A stretch of 64,000 nt of DNA from Oscillospiraceae bacterium (GTDB lineage Bacteria > Bacillota > Clostridia > Saccharofermentanales > Saccharofermentanaceae): positions 62,001-126,000 of the forward strand of contig CACYMP010000002.1 in NCBI GenBank assembly GCA_902775565.1, in the 5' to 3' direction. The translations under genes and the position numbers were made by a program. Shown here in pieces: positions 15,961-25,528 of the stretch. Under the pieces are notes generated by a model that was not told the DNA's origin, did not search any database, and saw nothing but the letters and a program-made list of their open reading frames with translations. How positions within the stretch are numbered: position 1 is the stretch's first letter; each line of letters begins with the position of its first letter.

Positions 15961-18900
15961 TTATTCGGCACTCTTTAGGGATTCCGCCATATCGATCTTT
16001 TCGATCTTGGCACGCATTATGAGATTTACTATTGCCGAGAAAGCGAGCACGAATCCGAGAGAATATACGTAGCTCACGAAAACTATCCTTATCTGGTACA
16101 TGATCATGTCCATGGCGATCTGCGCCATGACGTACCTGTGCAGCAGGAACCCCAGAGGAATACCCGCGAGGAATCCGAGCAGGACAAGGATGACGTTCTC
16201 GCGCGTGACGTAGGCGCCGGTCTCCTTGCGGTTGAAGCCCATGACCTTGAGCGTCGCAATCTCTCTTATACGCTCGGTGATGTTGATGTTATTCAGGTTG
16301 AACAAGACGATGAATGCAAGGGCAGCCGCGCAGCTGACGACAAGAACTATGATGTAGTTCATGCGCTCCATCGTATTTGCAAAGCTCTCCCTTGAATCCG
16401 CCGTGGATGCCCAGGTCTTTACGTCGTGATTGTCGGACAGGTAGGACGCTATCTTGTAGGACTCCGCGGCTGTCTTGTGCTCGGTCGCGGCAAGGAGCGT
16501 GCCCGGATTATAGTTCTTGCCGAAGGCCTCCCTGTAGGTCGAAGGTGTCATGAGGATGTAGTGGAATGTGTAGTTCGTGAAAACGGAGCTTACCTTGAGC
16601 TTTACCTCGTGTTCGTCATCGCCGTACATGACGGTGATGTAATCGCCGGCCTTCACGTGATTCTTCTCAGCGAGCTTGCCCGAGACCGCGACCTCGCCGT
16701 CAGAAGGCCACGGCAGAGCCTCGCCTGTCTTGTAGTCATTGATGCCGAAGATCTTTTCGACATCGGGGTCGTCGGAAATGAACATCTCAACGTCTCTTAC
16801 ATAATTCGAGCCGTTGTTCTTTACTGTATCGCTCAGAACTAACGCATAGTCGAATGCGAAATCCATCTTGTCATGCGCTTCCTTCGCCGCGTCCTCGATC
16901 ATCTGCTGCTTATAGGAATCGTCGAACGTGACCTTGAGGTCGTATTTCATGATGGTATCAAACTGGATGTTGACAACGTTGCAGACGGAGTCATACAGAC
17001 CGAAAGCCGTGATAAGGAGCGCGGTGCATCCGGCGATGCCTACGATCATCATCCACATTCTCTTTTTGAAACGGAAAACGTTTCTTGCGGAGACCTTGTG
17101 AAGGAACTTCATTCTCTTCCAGATGAAGCCGATGTATTCGAGAAGGATGCGCTTGCCCGGGAGCGGCGCCTTGGGTCTTATGAGCTCGGCGGGCATTCCC
17201 GTAAGAGCGGACATCGCGGTTACGACCGACACGCCGACCGTGCAGACCAGTGCGACTCCGAGTGTCAGGACGAACAGCGGGACGCTTGTCGTGAAGGACA
17301 GATCGGTGAAGCCGTACATCATCTTATAGACTTCCCAGATGACCCACGGGAAGAGTTTTGTTCCGCCGAGGAAGCCCAGGACTGCGCCCAGAACGGAAGC
17401 AGAACCCGCGTAGATCGCGTATTTCATAACGATCGAAAAGTCGGTATAACCCAAGGCCCTCATCGTGCCGATAATGCCTCTTTCGTCGTTGACCATCCTG
17501 CTCATTGTGGTAGAGCAGACGAGCGCCGCGATCGCGAAAAAGAATATCGGGAAGACCGCCGCGACACCATCAACTATCTTGGCATCGTTATCAAAGCATA
17601 CATAGCCGGTATTCTTGTCACGACCAAGAATATAAGTGTCGGGGTCGTCTGCAGATTCGATCTGCGTGCGGCCGTCTATGACATCCATATATGCCTTGTT
17701 TATCTCGGTTGCGAAATCGTAGTAGCCGTCCCAGAATTCGCGAAGGCCGTCCTCATATTCCTTGCGGCCATCGTCCAGTTCCTTCTGCGCATCGTTCAGT
17801 TTCTTAACGCCGTCGTTATACTTTTTGACTCCGTCGTTATACTTCTTCAAGCCGCTGCTGTACTGCGCCCTGGCGTTCTTGTATTTCTTATAGTTCTTGT
17901 CGTATGCGGCCTTGCCGTCCTTGTATGTCTTATAGCCCGCGTTATATTGCTGCAGATAAGTCTTGTACAGCACCTCGGTCTGGCCCAGCTGCTGCTCCAT
18001 CTGGTCAATCCCTGCGGCCGCCTGCTGCTCGGGCGTCATTGTCTGTCTTGCGTATTCGATGTAAGCACGGCCGTCATCGATTCCCTTCTTCATGGCATCG
18101 AGCTGCTTTTTGGTGCCGGCAAGCGTTTTCTTCGCTTTATCAAGTTCCTTCTTGCCGTCCTTTAACTGCTTGCCTGCTGAGTCGAGCTGCTTTTTGGCAT
18201 CCTCAAGTTTTTTCTTTGAGCTGTCCAGAGTCTTTTTCGCATCGGCAAGCTTCTTGCGGTTGTCGTTGATCTCCTTCTGGCCGTCCTCGATTTCTTTCTT
18301 CGCGTCGTCTAATTCTTTCCGCGCGTCGTTGATCTCTTTCCAGCCATCGTCGATATCAGTGTAGTGGTCTTCAACCTCGTCGGTCATCTTCTTGTATTCT
18401 TCCTTGAGGAGCTTGTCGAAACGCTCTTTTACGACGTCTTCGAGAATTGCCTTATACTTGTTTTCAGCGCCCGGCGCCCAATCCCTGTACTCATCGGAGA
18501 AGATGTAGAGTCCCGTGTTTGCGTAAAGATATGCTTCGGTAAAATACTCCGAATCGAAAGCCTCGGGAAGAGCGCATGCAAAGTAACTGACGCTTCCGGA
18601 GCCTTCGTCCGAAGTGCCTCTCTGGAAATTGAGATAAAGAGGTGACCTGACGGTTCCGACGATCGTGAATTCCCTGATCTTGAACATGTCCAAAGAATCC
18701 TCGCTCGTCTCCTTTGTTATGACAAGTTTCTGCCCGATGCGAGCCGTTGAAAGCTGGTAGCCGTCGATCACGATCTCGTCGGGCTTTTCGGGCATTCTTC
18801 CAGCCTCGAGCTTGAGCTTATTTACATTGTTTGTGATAGATAAAAACCTAACAGTATCGGAGCCCGTGTCATTGCCTAAGAGTGCCGAGCAGTCGACCGT

Positions 18901-19167
18901 GTAAGAACCTTCGACCGTGCAGCCTGTGCGCTTAGCAAGTTCGTCGATATCTTCGCTCTTAAATCCGATCGTCGAAAGAAGCTTGAAGTCGAACATCCTG
19001 TATTCGTTCGCATAGCCGTTTACCGTGTAGACAAACGAAGGCGTCGTGACCTTAAGGCCCGCGAAAAAACCGACTCCCAGAGCTATTATCGCGAAGATCG
19101 CGAGGAAGCGCGGGAGCGTCATTTTGATGGATCTTAAGATGGTCTTTACGTAAGGACTCATTACCAT
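15961..19167 (-). CDS. FtsX-type ABC transporter permease with large extracytoplasmic coiled coil
   Basis: A 1068-residue permease of the MacB/FtsX superfamily. One membrane helix lies near 20-40. A large external domain follows, and about residues 255-470 repeat the pattern DGxKKLxDAKKxLDxAKKxL, a long highly charged coiled coil. A block of three helices (about 540-670) and a second FtsX block at the C-terminus complete it. It overlaps the ATPase gene by 7 bases (start 19167; an alternative ATG at 19161 forms TAATG). Such permeases with their own ATPase act as mechanotransmission systems or lipid/peptide exporters. The substrate is unknown. Confidence 0.87.
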   Translation of the reverse strand: MVMSPYVKTILRSIKMTLPRFLAIFAIIALGVGFFAGLKVTTPSFVYTVNGYANEYRMFDFKLLSTIGFKSEDIDELAKRTGCTVEGSYTVDCSALLGNDTGSDTVRFLSITNNVNKLKLEAGRMPEKPDEIVIDGYQLSTARIGQKLVITKETSEDSLDMFKIREFTIVGTVRSPLYLNFQRGTSDEGSGSVSYFACALPEAFDSEYFTEAYLYANTGLYIFSDEYRDWAPGAENKYKAILEDVVKERFDKLLKEEYKKMTDEVEDHYTDIDDGWKEINDARKELDDAKKEIEDGQKEINDNRKKLADAKKTLDSSKKKLEDAKKQLDSAGKQLKDGKKELDKAKKTLAGTKKQLDAMKKGIDDGRAYIEYARQTMTPEQQAAAGIDQMEQQLGQTEVLYKTYLQQYNAGYKTYKDGKAAYDKNYKKYKNARAQYSSGLKKYNDGVKKYNDGVKKLNDAQKELDDGRKEYEDGLREFWDGYYDFATEINKAYMDVIDGRTQIESADDPDTYILGRDKNTGYVCFDNDAKIVDGVAAVFPIFFFAIAALVCSTTMSRMVNDERGIIGTMRALGYTDFSIVMKYAIYAGSASVLGAVLGFLGGTKLFPWVIWEVYKMMYGFTDLSFTTSVPLFVLTLGVALVCTVGVSVVTAMSALTGMPAELIRPKAPLPGKRILLEYIGFIWKRMKFLHKVSARNVFRFKKRMWMMIVGIAGCTALLITAFGLYDSVCNVVNIQFDTIMKYDLKVTFDDSYKQQMIEDAAKEAHDKMDFAFDYALVLSDTVKNNGSNYVRDVEMFISDDPDVEKIFGINDYKTGEALPWPSDGEVAVSGKLAEKNHVKAGDYITVMYGDDEHEVKLKVSSVFTNYTFHYILMTPSTYREAFGKNYNPGTLLAATEHKTAAESYKIASYLSDNHDVKTWASTADSRESFANTMERMNYIIVLVVSCAAALAFIVLFNLNNINITERIREIATLKVMGFNRKETGAYVTRENVILVLLGFLAGIPLGFLLHRYVMAQIAMDMIMYQIRIVFVSYVYSLGFVLAFSAIVNLIMRAKIEKIDMAESLKSAE

Positions 19168-19862
19168 TCGATAGTATCTACGTTTACCGGATTTTCATTG
19201 ACCACGTTGCTCGTGATCCTGCCGTTCTTTACCTTGATCACCCGGTCCGCCATAGCGGTAAGAGCAGAGTTATGCGTGATAATGACCACGGTCATGCCCT
19301 TAACATTACTCAAGGTCTGAAGGAGCTTGAGTATGGATTTGCCTGTCTGATAGTCGAGCGCTCCGGTGGGCTCGTCGCAAAGCAGGAGCTTGGGGTTTTT
19401 CGCGATCGCTCTTGCTATCGCGACCCTCTGCTGTTCGCCTCCGGAAAGCTGTGCCGGAAAATTGTTCTTACGCTCTGCAAGACCGACCTCGCCCATAAGG
19501 AGATCGCAGTCGATGGGGTCTTTTACGAGCTGTGCCGCCATCTCAACGTTCTCATAAGCCGTAAGGTTCGGAATGAGATTATAGAACTGGAAAACGAAGC
19601 CGACATTGTTTCTCCTGAATAAAGCAAGGTCGTTCGCTCCAAGCTTGGATATCTCTTTGCCGTCGAGGAAGACTTCTCCCGACGTAAGCTTGTCCATGCC
19701 TCCAAGGATGTTAAGAAGCGTTGTCTTGCCGGCTCCCGACTGTCCGACTATTACGCACAGCTCGCCTTTGTCTATGGTGAAACTGCACCCGTCCAATGCG
19801 GTGACGTTGACCGAACCGGTCTTGTAAACTTTCCTGACATCTCTGAATTCAATATAGGACAT
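19161..19862 (-). CDS. ABC transporter ATP-binding protein (LolD/MacB type)
   Basis: A 233-residue ATPase. It has Walker [10 protein letters not shown], the signature LSGGEQQR, Walker [13 protein letters not shown] and the H-loop ITHN. It is the nucleotide-binding partner of the FtsX-type permease encoded next. It starts 10 bases after the metallo-hydrolase stop. Confidence 0.93.
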   Translation of the reverse strand: MSYIEFRDVRKVYKTGSVNVTALDGCSFTIDKGELCVIVGQSGAGKTTLLNILGGMDKLTSGEVFLDGKEISKLGANDLALFRRNNVGFVFQFYNLIPNLTAYENVEMAAQLVKDPIDCDLLMGEVGLAERKNNFPAQLSGGEQQRVAIARAIAKNPKLLLCDEPTGALDYQTGKSILKLLQTLSNVKGMTVVIITHNSALTAMADRVIKVKNGRITSNVVNENPVNVDTIEW

Positions 19863-19872
19863 AACTTAAGTT

Positions 19873-20505
19873 TTAAGCTCTCAGTGGCTCGAGGAGCACC
19901 ATGCACTTGTAGTCATCGTTATCCTCGAAAACAGAAGTGTGCCTTATCACCTTTCTGTCTCCTTTAGCCAGCACGAGCTGTTCAAATTCCTCTCTTGTTG
20001 CTATCTCTTTATATCCGAATGTCTTGCCCCTGTAGTGCATCGGAATGACAACTCTCGGGTCTATATCCTTCGTCATGGCAAATGCCTGTCTTGCGTTGAT
20101 CGTGTAAAAGCCTCCGACCGGGATCAGGAGCACGTCGCACCCTCTGAGCTGGTCGAGTTGCGATGCTGTAAGCTCGCATCCGATATCACCCATGTGGACG
20201 ACTTTTTTGCCGTCGATATTGATGATGCTGATGTTGTTTCTTCCTCTCGCGGCTCCCTGAACATCGTCATGGAATGTGCGGATTATCTTTACATCGAACT
20301 TGCCTGGCCATGTATTCTCAGGCGCGCCTACGCCGTCGAAATCGTCATGGTCGTGGTGGTTATGCGAGCATATGACTTCATCTGCAACGAGCCCGTGATC
20401 TTTGAGACCCGGAACTGATCCGTGCCTGTAAGGATCGGTGACTATGGTGTGCCCCGCGTTATCCTCGATAAGAAAACATGCATGTCCGATGAAAGTTATC
20501 TTCAT
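19873..20505 (-). CDS. Metallo-beta-lactamase fold hydrolase (UlaG/UPF0173-like)
   Basis: A 210-residue protein. The metal site reads SHNHHDHDD (H-x-H-x-D-H type), with further His and Asp residues in MGDIG and MHYRG contexts, as in the UlaG/UPF0173 group. It starts with MKITFIGHACFLIED, where the His is typical of that group. Cytoplasmic, no signal peptide. CGGAG lies 6-7 bases before the ATG. The gene sits in an operon with a DUF308 membrane protein and an ABC exporter, but the substrate is not clear. Confidence 0.87.
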   Translation of the reverse strand: MKITFIGHACFLIEDNAGHTIVTDPYRHGSVPGLKDHGLVADEVICSHNHHDHDDFDGVGAPENTWPGKFDVKIIRTFHDDVQGAARGRNNISIINIDGKKVVHMGDIGCELTASQLDQLRGCDVLLIPVGGFYTINARQAFAMTKDIDPRVVIPMHYRGKTFGYKEIATREEFEQLVLAKGDRKVIRHTSVFEDNDDYKCMVLLEPLRA

Positions 20506-20515
20506 AAAAACTCCG

Positions 20516-21202
20516 TCAGAATCCTGTTACGTCGTCACCTTTTGAAGTATCTGTGTCCTCTGTCTTCTCCTCGTCAGAACCCGTATCCTTGACAGGATCC
20601 AATCCTGCGGCCTTGATGACTTTTCTTGCGGCCTTCCTGGCCTGAACTGCAAGTATCGCATTGGCGATGCCGCCTATTGCTCCCACTATGAGCGTGATGC
20701 CGATAATGATCATCATGACCTTGGTGGCGAGGTTACAGAAGATAACCAGGAAACCGAGAATGAGTGCTACCAGACCGACGATCGCCGAGAAGCCCCAGTA
20801 GTTGGCTCCCGCGGGCCTTAAGAAACCGATTGCGGTGAAGATGACCACGATCGCGTAAACGATGATGATAAGGCCCATGATCCAGTTGAGGATGTTGATG
20901 ACGGGCTCGGGTCTGATAACAACAACGATGCCGAAGATCCCTATTGCTGTTCCGAAGATGGCGATGACCCAGTCGAAAAGCTCTTTCTCCTTCTTGATGA
21001 AGAACGTGATGAGCGAGATCACGCCGACAGCGATGAGGATTCCTCCGATCACACGGACAAAGACAGCTGCAACCTGGTCACCCTTGCCTCCGATCGTATT
21101 GATCAGGAAAACCAGTCCGAGGATGAGCATTACGATATCCACTACAATGCTTCCGGCGTTGTACGATTCGATTCCGCTCTTGTTCTTCTTGTTCTTTGCC
21201 AT
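20516..21202 (-). CDS. DUF308 (HdeD-like) multi-pass membrane protein
   Basis: A 228-residue protein with about six hydrophobic helices in pairs between residues 15 and 190, in the DUF308/HdeD pattern. A charged Asp/Glu/Lys-rich cytoplasmic tail closes the protein. HdeD in enterobacteria is linked to acid resistance; the role in Clostridia is unknown. GGGGG lies before the ATG. It is the first gene of the four-gene operon that continues to the ABC permease. Confidence 0.83.
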   Translation of the reverse strand: MAKNKKNKSGIESYNAGSIVVDIVMLILGLVFLINTIGGKGDQVAAVFVRVIGGILIAVGVISLITFFIKKEKELFDWVIAIFGTAIGIFGIVVVIRPEPVINILNWIMGLIIIVYAIVVIFTAIGFLRPAGANYWGFSAIVGLVALILGFLVIFCNLATKVMMIIIGITLIVGAIGGIANAILAVQARKAARKVIKAAGLDPVKDTGSDEEKTEDTDTSKGDDVTGF

Positions 21203-21251
21203 GGAGATCCCCCCTGTCTTTTTGTAAGATCGCGGTCATTAAGACCTTAAT

Positions 21252-21280
21252 ATTATGAACTATGAAAGTCGGCTCTTCAA
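21252..21280 (-). promoter_or_regulatory. Promoter of the DUF308-hydrolase-ABC operon
   Basis: TTGAAG (21280-21275), 17-bp spacer, CATAAT (21257-21252) on the minus strand, 50 bases before the DUF308 start. Confidence 0.6.
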
Positions 21281-21300
21281 TTAAGTATCGGTCTTTTTTA

Positions 21301-21987
21301 TCAAGTGGCTTTCGGATATTCGTTGCAAAGGAGCCTGTAAGGCGGTTCGTCCTCTTCTATCGCGGGGAATCTTCCGACCGGCGGATTGAACCTGTTGTCG
21401 GTGTTGTCGTCATTGCACTGCGAGACCTCGCCGATCAGTATCGGGCCGGTTCCTTTTTCGACCTCAAAATCGTGATAGAGTCCCTGCTGGATGGCGATGC
21501 TCTCGCCCGGTGTAAGGCGTACCTGCGTGCCCGCCGGAACCGTGTATGTGCGGCCGTCGGAATGGACCGTGACATCGCTCTCCTTATCGATGGATTCGTC
21601 GGGGAGCGAGTTGTAGACGCGGATCAGGAGATTGCCGCCTCCGCGGTTTATGATGTCCTCCATCTTGTACCAGTGAAAATGATTCGGCGAGTACTGCCCC
21701 TCCTCGATGAAAAGGAGCTTTTCCGCGTATGGCTTCTTGTACTTTTCAGGCATCTTCTGATTGCCGTTTCTGAGCGTGATGAGCGAGAACCCGACCTTCT
21801 TGAAATCCCCGAGACCGTAGTCCGTGATATCCCAGCCGAGCATATTGTCTCTTATCTCATCGTACTCGTGACCCTTGGTCTTCCATTCTTCCGGCGTGAA
21901 GCTGCAGAACGGCGGAAGGCTCACTTTGAGTTCCTTCATGAACGCTTCCATGCGCTTGAGCGCGGCATTGATCTCCGATCTTTTCAT
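21301..21987 (-). CDS. D-lyxose ketol-isomerase-like cupin
   Basis: A 228-residue protein resembling bacterial D-lyxose/D-mannose ketol-isomerases (single cupin, metal dependent). HFHWYKMEDIINRGGG and a later LYHDFEVE stretch would give the His/Glu/His metal site. It would interconvert D-lyxose and D-xylulose in the cytoplasm. AGGAGG six bases before ATG 21987 sets the start. It is one base from hydF and is the last gene of the metallocofactor operon, with which it has no obvious link. It may be co-transcribed by chance, or the cupin may have another role here. Confidence 0.82.
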   Translation of the reverse strand: MKRSEINAALKRMEAFMKELKVSLPPFCSFTPEEWKTKGHEYDEIRDNMLGWDITDYGLGDFKKVGFSLITLRNGNQKMPEKYKKPYAEKLLFIEEGQYSPNHFHWYKMEDIINRGGGNLLIRVYNSLPDESIDKESDVTVHSDGRTYTVPAGTQVRLTPGESIAIQQGLYHDFEVEKGTGPILIGEVSQCNDDNTDNRFNPPVGRFPAIEEDEPPYRLLCNEYPKAT

Positions 21988-21988
21988 G

Positions 21989-23200
21989 TTAAGCCTCCTT
22001 TTCAAGTTCCTTCATCAGGTCAGGGAAAACCTCGAGTGAACGCTTAAGTATCCCCTTCATGTACGCGATCGCGGTCCCGTAGTTGGTCATGGGGATTCCT
22101 GCGTCTTCCGCGCACTTTGTGCGGTATTTCATCTCGCGGTCATTTAACATGCACGCACCGCAGTGGATTATCATCTTGTACTTCGAAAGGTCATCTGCAA
22201 ACGACAGTCCCGACGTTGTCTCAATGTTGATCTTTTTCCCTGTGTATTCGCCGAGCCACTTAGGGATCTTAAATGTGCCTATATCCTCGCACTGGCGGTG
22301 ATGCGTGCAGCCTTCGGATATCAGCACGGTGTCGCCGTCTTCTAAAGTATCGATCGCCCTGACGCCTTTTACCGCGCCTTTGAGGAACCCTTTGTGTCTT
22401 GCCATCAGGATCGAAAAAGATGTGAGCGTGATGTCTTTCGGAACGACAGGCGCGACCTTGCCGAAGGCCTGACTGTCGGTAACGACGAGCTTCGGTTTCT
22501 CCTTAAGGTCGGCAATAGCGGAAGCAAGCTCGGTATCCTGCGTGATATAAGCCTTTGCGTTCTTATCGAGTATCTCTCTTAGCACTTGCTGCTGAGGAAG
22601 AATTATCCTTCCCTTCGGAGCGGAAGAATCGATCGGGATTACAAGGATCACGGTATCTCCCGGCTCTATCAGATCAGCGATCAGAGGCTCGCCTTCCTGC
22701 TTTGTGCTGCCCAGTTTTCCGATGAGTTCGCGCAGCTCGTTGACGTTCTTTCCCGTGGCCGCGCTGACGCATATCTCGTTGTCTTTGAGACCTTCAGGTT
22801 CCTCTTTCAGATCTGCTTTGTTGTATGCGGTGACGTAAGGAATTCCCTTCTCAGCAAAAAGCTTTATCAGCGCCTTCTCGGTATCACCGATTCCTTCTTC
22901 AAGGTCCACTACGAGCACCGCGACATCGACTTTGTTTAAGATAAGTCTGGTCTTTGAGATACGCTTTTCGCCAAGCTCGCCTTCGTCGTCAAAACCGGGC
23001 GTGTCAATGATCACGACGGGACCCAGAGGGAGCAGTTCCATCGCCTTCGTGACGGGATCCGTCGTCGTTCCCTTCGTGTCTGAGACGACTGCCAGATCCT
23101 GGTTTGTGACTTTGTTTACGAGACTCGATTTACCGGCGTTTCTCCTTCCGAAAAAACCGATGTGGATCCTCTCGCCCGATGGTGTGTCGTTAAGGCTCAT
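21989..23200 (-). CDS. hydF: HydF, [FeFe]-hydrogenase H-cluster maturation GTPase
   Basis: A 403-residue protein. An N-terminal GTPase domain carries the P-loop GRRNAGKSS, the GTTTDP switch and DTPGFD. A dimerisation domain follows, then a cluster-binding domain with C-T-H (about residue 299) and a downstream IHCGAC. This is the C-x-H-x(about 45-50)-H-C-x-x-C pattern that holds HydF's [4Fe-4S] cluster. HydF is the scaffold that carries the 2Fe subcluster to apo-HydA. GGAGG lies nine bases before the ATG. It overlaps the preceding component-1-like gene by 11 bases. HydE and HydG, its usual partners, are not in the window. Confidence 0.93.
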   Translation of the reverse strand: MSLNDTPSGERIHIGFFGRRNAGKSSLVNKVTNQDLAVVSDTKGTTTDPVTKAMELLPLGPVVIIDTPGFDDEGELGEKRISKTRLILNKVDVAVLVVDLEEGIGDTEKALIKLFAEKGIPYVTAYNKADLKEEPEGLKDNEICVSAATGKNVNELRELIGKLGSTKQEGEPLIADLIEPGDTVILVIPIDSSAPKGRIILPQQQVLREILDKNAKAYITQDTELASAIADLKEKPKLVVTDSQAFGKVAPVVPKDITLTSFSILMARHKGFLKGAVKGVRAIDTLEDGDTVLISEGCTHHRQCEDIGTFKIPKWLGEYTGKKINIETTSGLSFADDLSKYKMIIHCGACMLNDREMKYRTKCAEDAGIPMTNYGTAIAYMKGILKRSLEVFPDLMKELEKEA

Positions 23201-24233
23201 TGTAGTAATCCTCCAATCTCATGAGGTCGGGTATCTCTTTGCGGTACAGTCTGCCGCTCATCGCGAAATGAGGCAGTCTGATAAACTTCGCGCTCTTCGG
23301 TGAGATGAGTTCAAACAGCGGATCGCCTATTATGACTTCCGCATCAGATAATGCATCTCTTATCTCATCTTCTCCGTGGCATTTTCTGTCGCAGTCAGAC
23401 AGCAGCCCGTCAGTAATTTCTGTCGTCGCGATGACATTAAAATCAGTGCCGTATCTTTCTTTTATCTGCGCTGCTGTAAAGCCTGATATCACGGGCTCTC
23501 CGACGATGTAATTGCGCGATCTTTCACGCTTGACATTGAAATAATCTCCAAGCAGTTCATATGGGATATCGAACGCATCTTTCATGTATTCCGCAGCCGC
23601 TAATCCGGTTGAAGAAACAACGAGATTCAGCTCCGCAGAAGGCGCATTCAAAACTTCATCAAGCGAAGAATCATATGCCCAGTTTGATACGAGTGTCCTG
23701 CCTTCGGGAATAACAAACTTCGTGTTCGTGTGATCGAGCGGAGTCGAGCCCAAGATGTTGATGCCGCCTTTGGTCTTCTTGTCAGAATGGACGAGCATCT
23801 TTTTCGCAAACGCCAGAAAAGCCTTCGAAGCGCCCATCGTATAGTCGTGCATCGCGTTTGTCTGAACGTAAAAACACGGCAGTCCGGTCCTGTCTTCGAT
23901 TATCTTCGAAATGCCTTTGAAATCGGTTCCGTTAAGATACGGCAAAGGCGAATTGGCAAGCGCAATGAACTTGGGCTTCATATCCTCCGCGGCGCGAACG
24001 ATATCGCTTATGAACTTGTCGTCATTGCCTGTGATCGCGTCGATGTCATTAAGGCCCGAGATGTAGATGAGCGCTTCCTGCTTATACCAGCGCACCTCAT
24101 CGTGCGTGTTGTATGTCGAATTGCAGCCGGACGGATCGTGGATGACCAGCATGCCGCCGAGCTCATAGAGCGCGGATGCAAAACCGGAGACATCACCTGT
24201 ATATACCGGAAGGATCTTGTATGCTTTTTTCAT
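23190..24233 (-). CDS. Nitrogenase component-1-like protein, short subunit of pair 2
   Basis: A 347-residue protein of the NifD/NifK/ChlN/ChlB superfamily. The only early cysteine is Cys37 in IHDPSGC, which corresponds to the GP-x-GC cluster ligand of component 1. It clearly resembles the 309-residue protein at 30308-31237: both have a YxLGGMxVI opening, Cys37 and a following GLxDxDAIxGxD segment. It lacks the N-terminal extension of NifK. The start at 24233 forms an ATGA overlap with the longer partner. No known nitrogenase substrate motif can be assigned. Confidence 0.85.
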   Translation of the reverse strand: MKKAYKILPVYTGDVSGFASALYELGGMLVIHDPSGCNSTYNTHDEVRWYKQEALIYISGLNDIDAITGNDDKFISDIVRAAEDMKPKFIALANSPLPYLNGTDFKGISKIIEDRTGLPCFYVQTNAMHDYTMGASKAFLAFAKKMLVHSDKKTKGGINILGSTPLDHTNTKFVIPEGRTLVSNWAYDSSLDEVLNAPSAELNLVVSSTGLAAAEYMKDAFDIPYELLGDYFNVKRERSRNYIVGEPVISGFTAAQIKERYGTDFNVIATTEITDGLLSDCDRKCHGEDEIRDALSDAEVIIGDPLFELISPKSAKFIRLPHFAMSGRLYRKEIPDLMRLEDYYNEP

Positions 24234-25528
24234 AAGACGCACGCGCACCCCAAGCCCTTTCTCGGAATGATGTCTTCAGTGTCCTTGGGCACGATGAACG
24301 CATCTTCCATTAGCTTTAGAAAAGCCTTGATCCCGGCGTATCCGTAGAGTCCGCCGCCTTCTATCATGTTGACAAAATATTCCGTTCCTTCAAACCACGC
24401 TGCCTTCTGTCCGACGGCCAGTATCTTGCGGTCACTTTCAGAACGCACCGGGCGCCTTCCCTTCACATGCATGGTCGCGCAGAGCATTACGTCAGGCGCG
24501 TTGGAAACAAGCCAGTCAAAGTCTTCCTTCTCATCAGGATCGATCGCATCGAGGTATATCCTCTTAAGATTAAATCCGTGACTAATGAGAAATCTCGCGA
24601 GCGAAAGCGGTCGCGGAACTGCGGTGTAATCTATCGCGATCTCCGTATCTGCCAAAAGCGTCTTAAGGCCGGCTGCAGTTCTGTCGCAGGAAACTCTTCC
24701 GTTAAAGACCGGTACTGCTCCGATCTGTCCCAATGCTTCATCGATCTCATCGTAACCGAACGTGAAAGGCATATATACAAAAGGTCTTCCGATGCGGCTG
24801 CAGAAAGCCTTCGTTCCGAGGACTCCCGCAGGATAAGAGCAGATCACGCTGCTGCATTTTCCTAAGTCATAGTATTCTTCAAGTGTCTTGCAGTCGGCTT
24901 CATCCCTGATATTTACACCCTGTCTTTCAAGAAGGATCCTTATGTCGTTGTCTTTATTCTTTCCAAGCGGCATGTCGCATCCGATAACGGTGACAGAGCC
25001 GTCCTTTTCGCCTTCTGGGATGATGTCGAACATCGCTTTCCTGAGGCGCTGGTCGGGCGTCGTTCCGCGCTTCTGCATGACGGGGTCCATGAACCCCCTG
25101 ACGAACTTTACGGAAGGAAAACGTTTGCCCAGTTCATCGTAGATAAAGTTAATGTCGCATCCCATGAACTTGTGGACGCAGACAGGGAAAACAATAACAA
25201 CAGGCGGCACTTCCGGAAGCGAATTTAAAACGTCCGTAACGCCTTCTATCGTTGACTCTTCGAGGCGCCCTGCAAAGACCATGTCATCCTCTTCGAGAAT
25301 GACGGACGAAAAGCGCGACAGCTCGCCCATTTCCGCAGCGGTCATGACTACGCCTCTCATGCAGTTGTCAGCGCAGATATAGATCTGGTGAGCTTTAGGG
25401 ATCTTGAACCCGATATGCACTATGTTCCATGTGCCGTGCGCGGGTGCGTTGAACTCAAGACCGCCCGTAAACGGCTTTGGAAATGAAGCGTCAGCAATCC
25501 TTATCTTGTCGTTCTCAGTGGTTTGCAT
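24230..25528 (-). CDS. Nitrogenase component-1-like protein, long subunit of pair 2
   Basis: A 432-residue component-1-like protein. Early Cys residues at 52 and 56 (ICADNC) and at 117 and 124 (PVCVHKFMGCD) fall where NifD/NifK carry P-cluster ligands; the second group resembles the C-x-x-x-x-I-G-D-D segment. The C-terminus ends with GCACVL, two more cysteines. It overlaps the TM1266-like gene by 14 bases and the short partner by 4, implying a 1:1 complex. It is a paralogue of, but clearly diverged from, the 436-residue protein of pair 1. Confidence 0.83.
   Translation of the reverse strand: MQTTENDKIRIADASFPKPFTGGLEFNAPAHGTWNIVHIGFKIPKAHQIYICADNCMRGVVMTAAEMGELSRFSSVILEEDDMVFAGRLEESTIEGVTDVLNSLPEVPPVVIVFPVCVHKFMGCDINFIYDELGKRFPSVKFVRGFMDPVMQKRGTTPDQRLRKAMFDIIPEGEKDGSVTVIGCDMPLGKNKDNDIRILLERQGVNIRDEADCKTLEEYYDLGKCSSVICSYPAGVLGTKAFCSRIGRPFVYMPFTFGYDEIDEALGQIGAVPVFNGRVSCDRTAAGLKTLLADTEIAIDYTAVPRPLSLARFLISHGFNLKRIYLDAIDPDEKEDFDWLVSNAPDVMLCATMHVKGRRPVRSESDRKILAVGQKAAWFEGTEYFVNMIEGGGLYGYAGIKAFLKLMEDAFIVPKDTEDIIPRKGLGCACVL

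Noticed and set aside
16873-18165. Long open frame antisense to the ABC permease
   Set aside because: It lies opposite the repetitive coiled-coil coding region, has no ribosome site and encodes a low-complexity sequence, so it is a by-product of codon bias.
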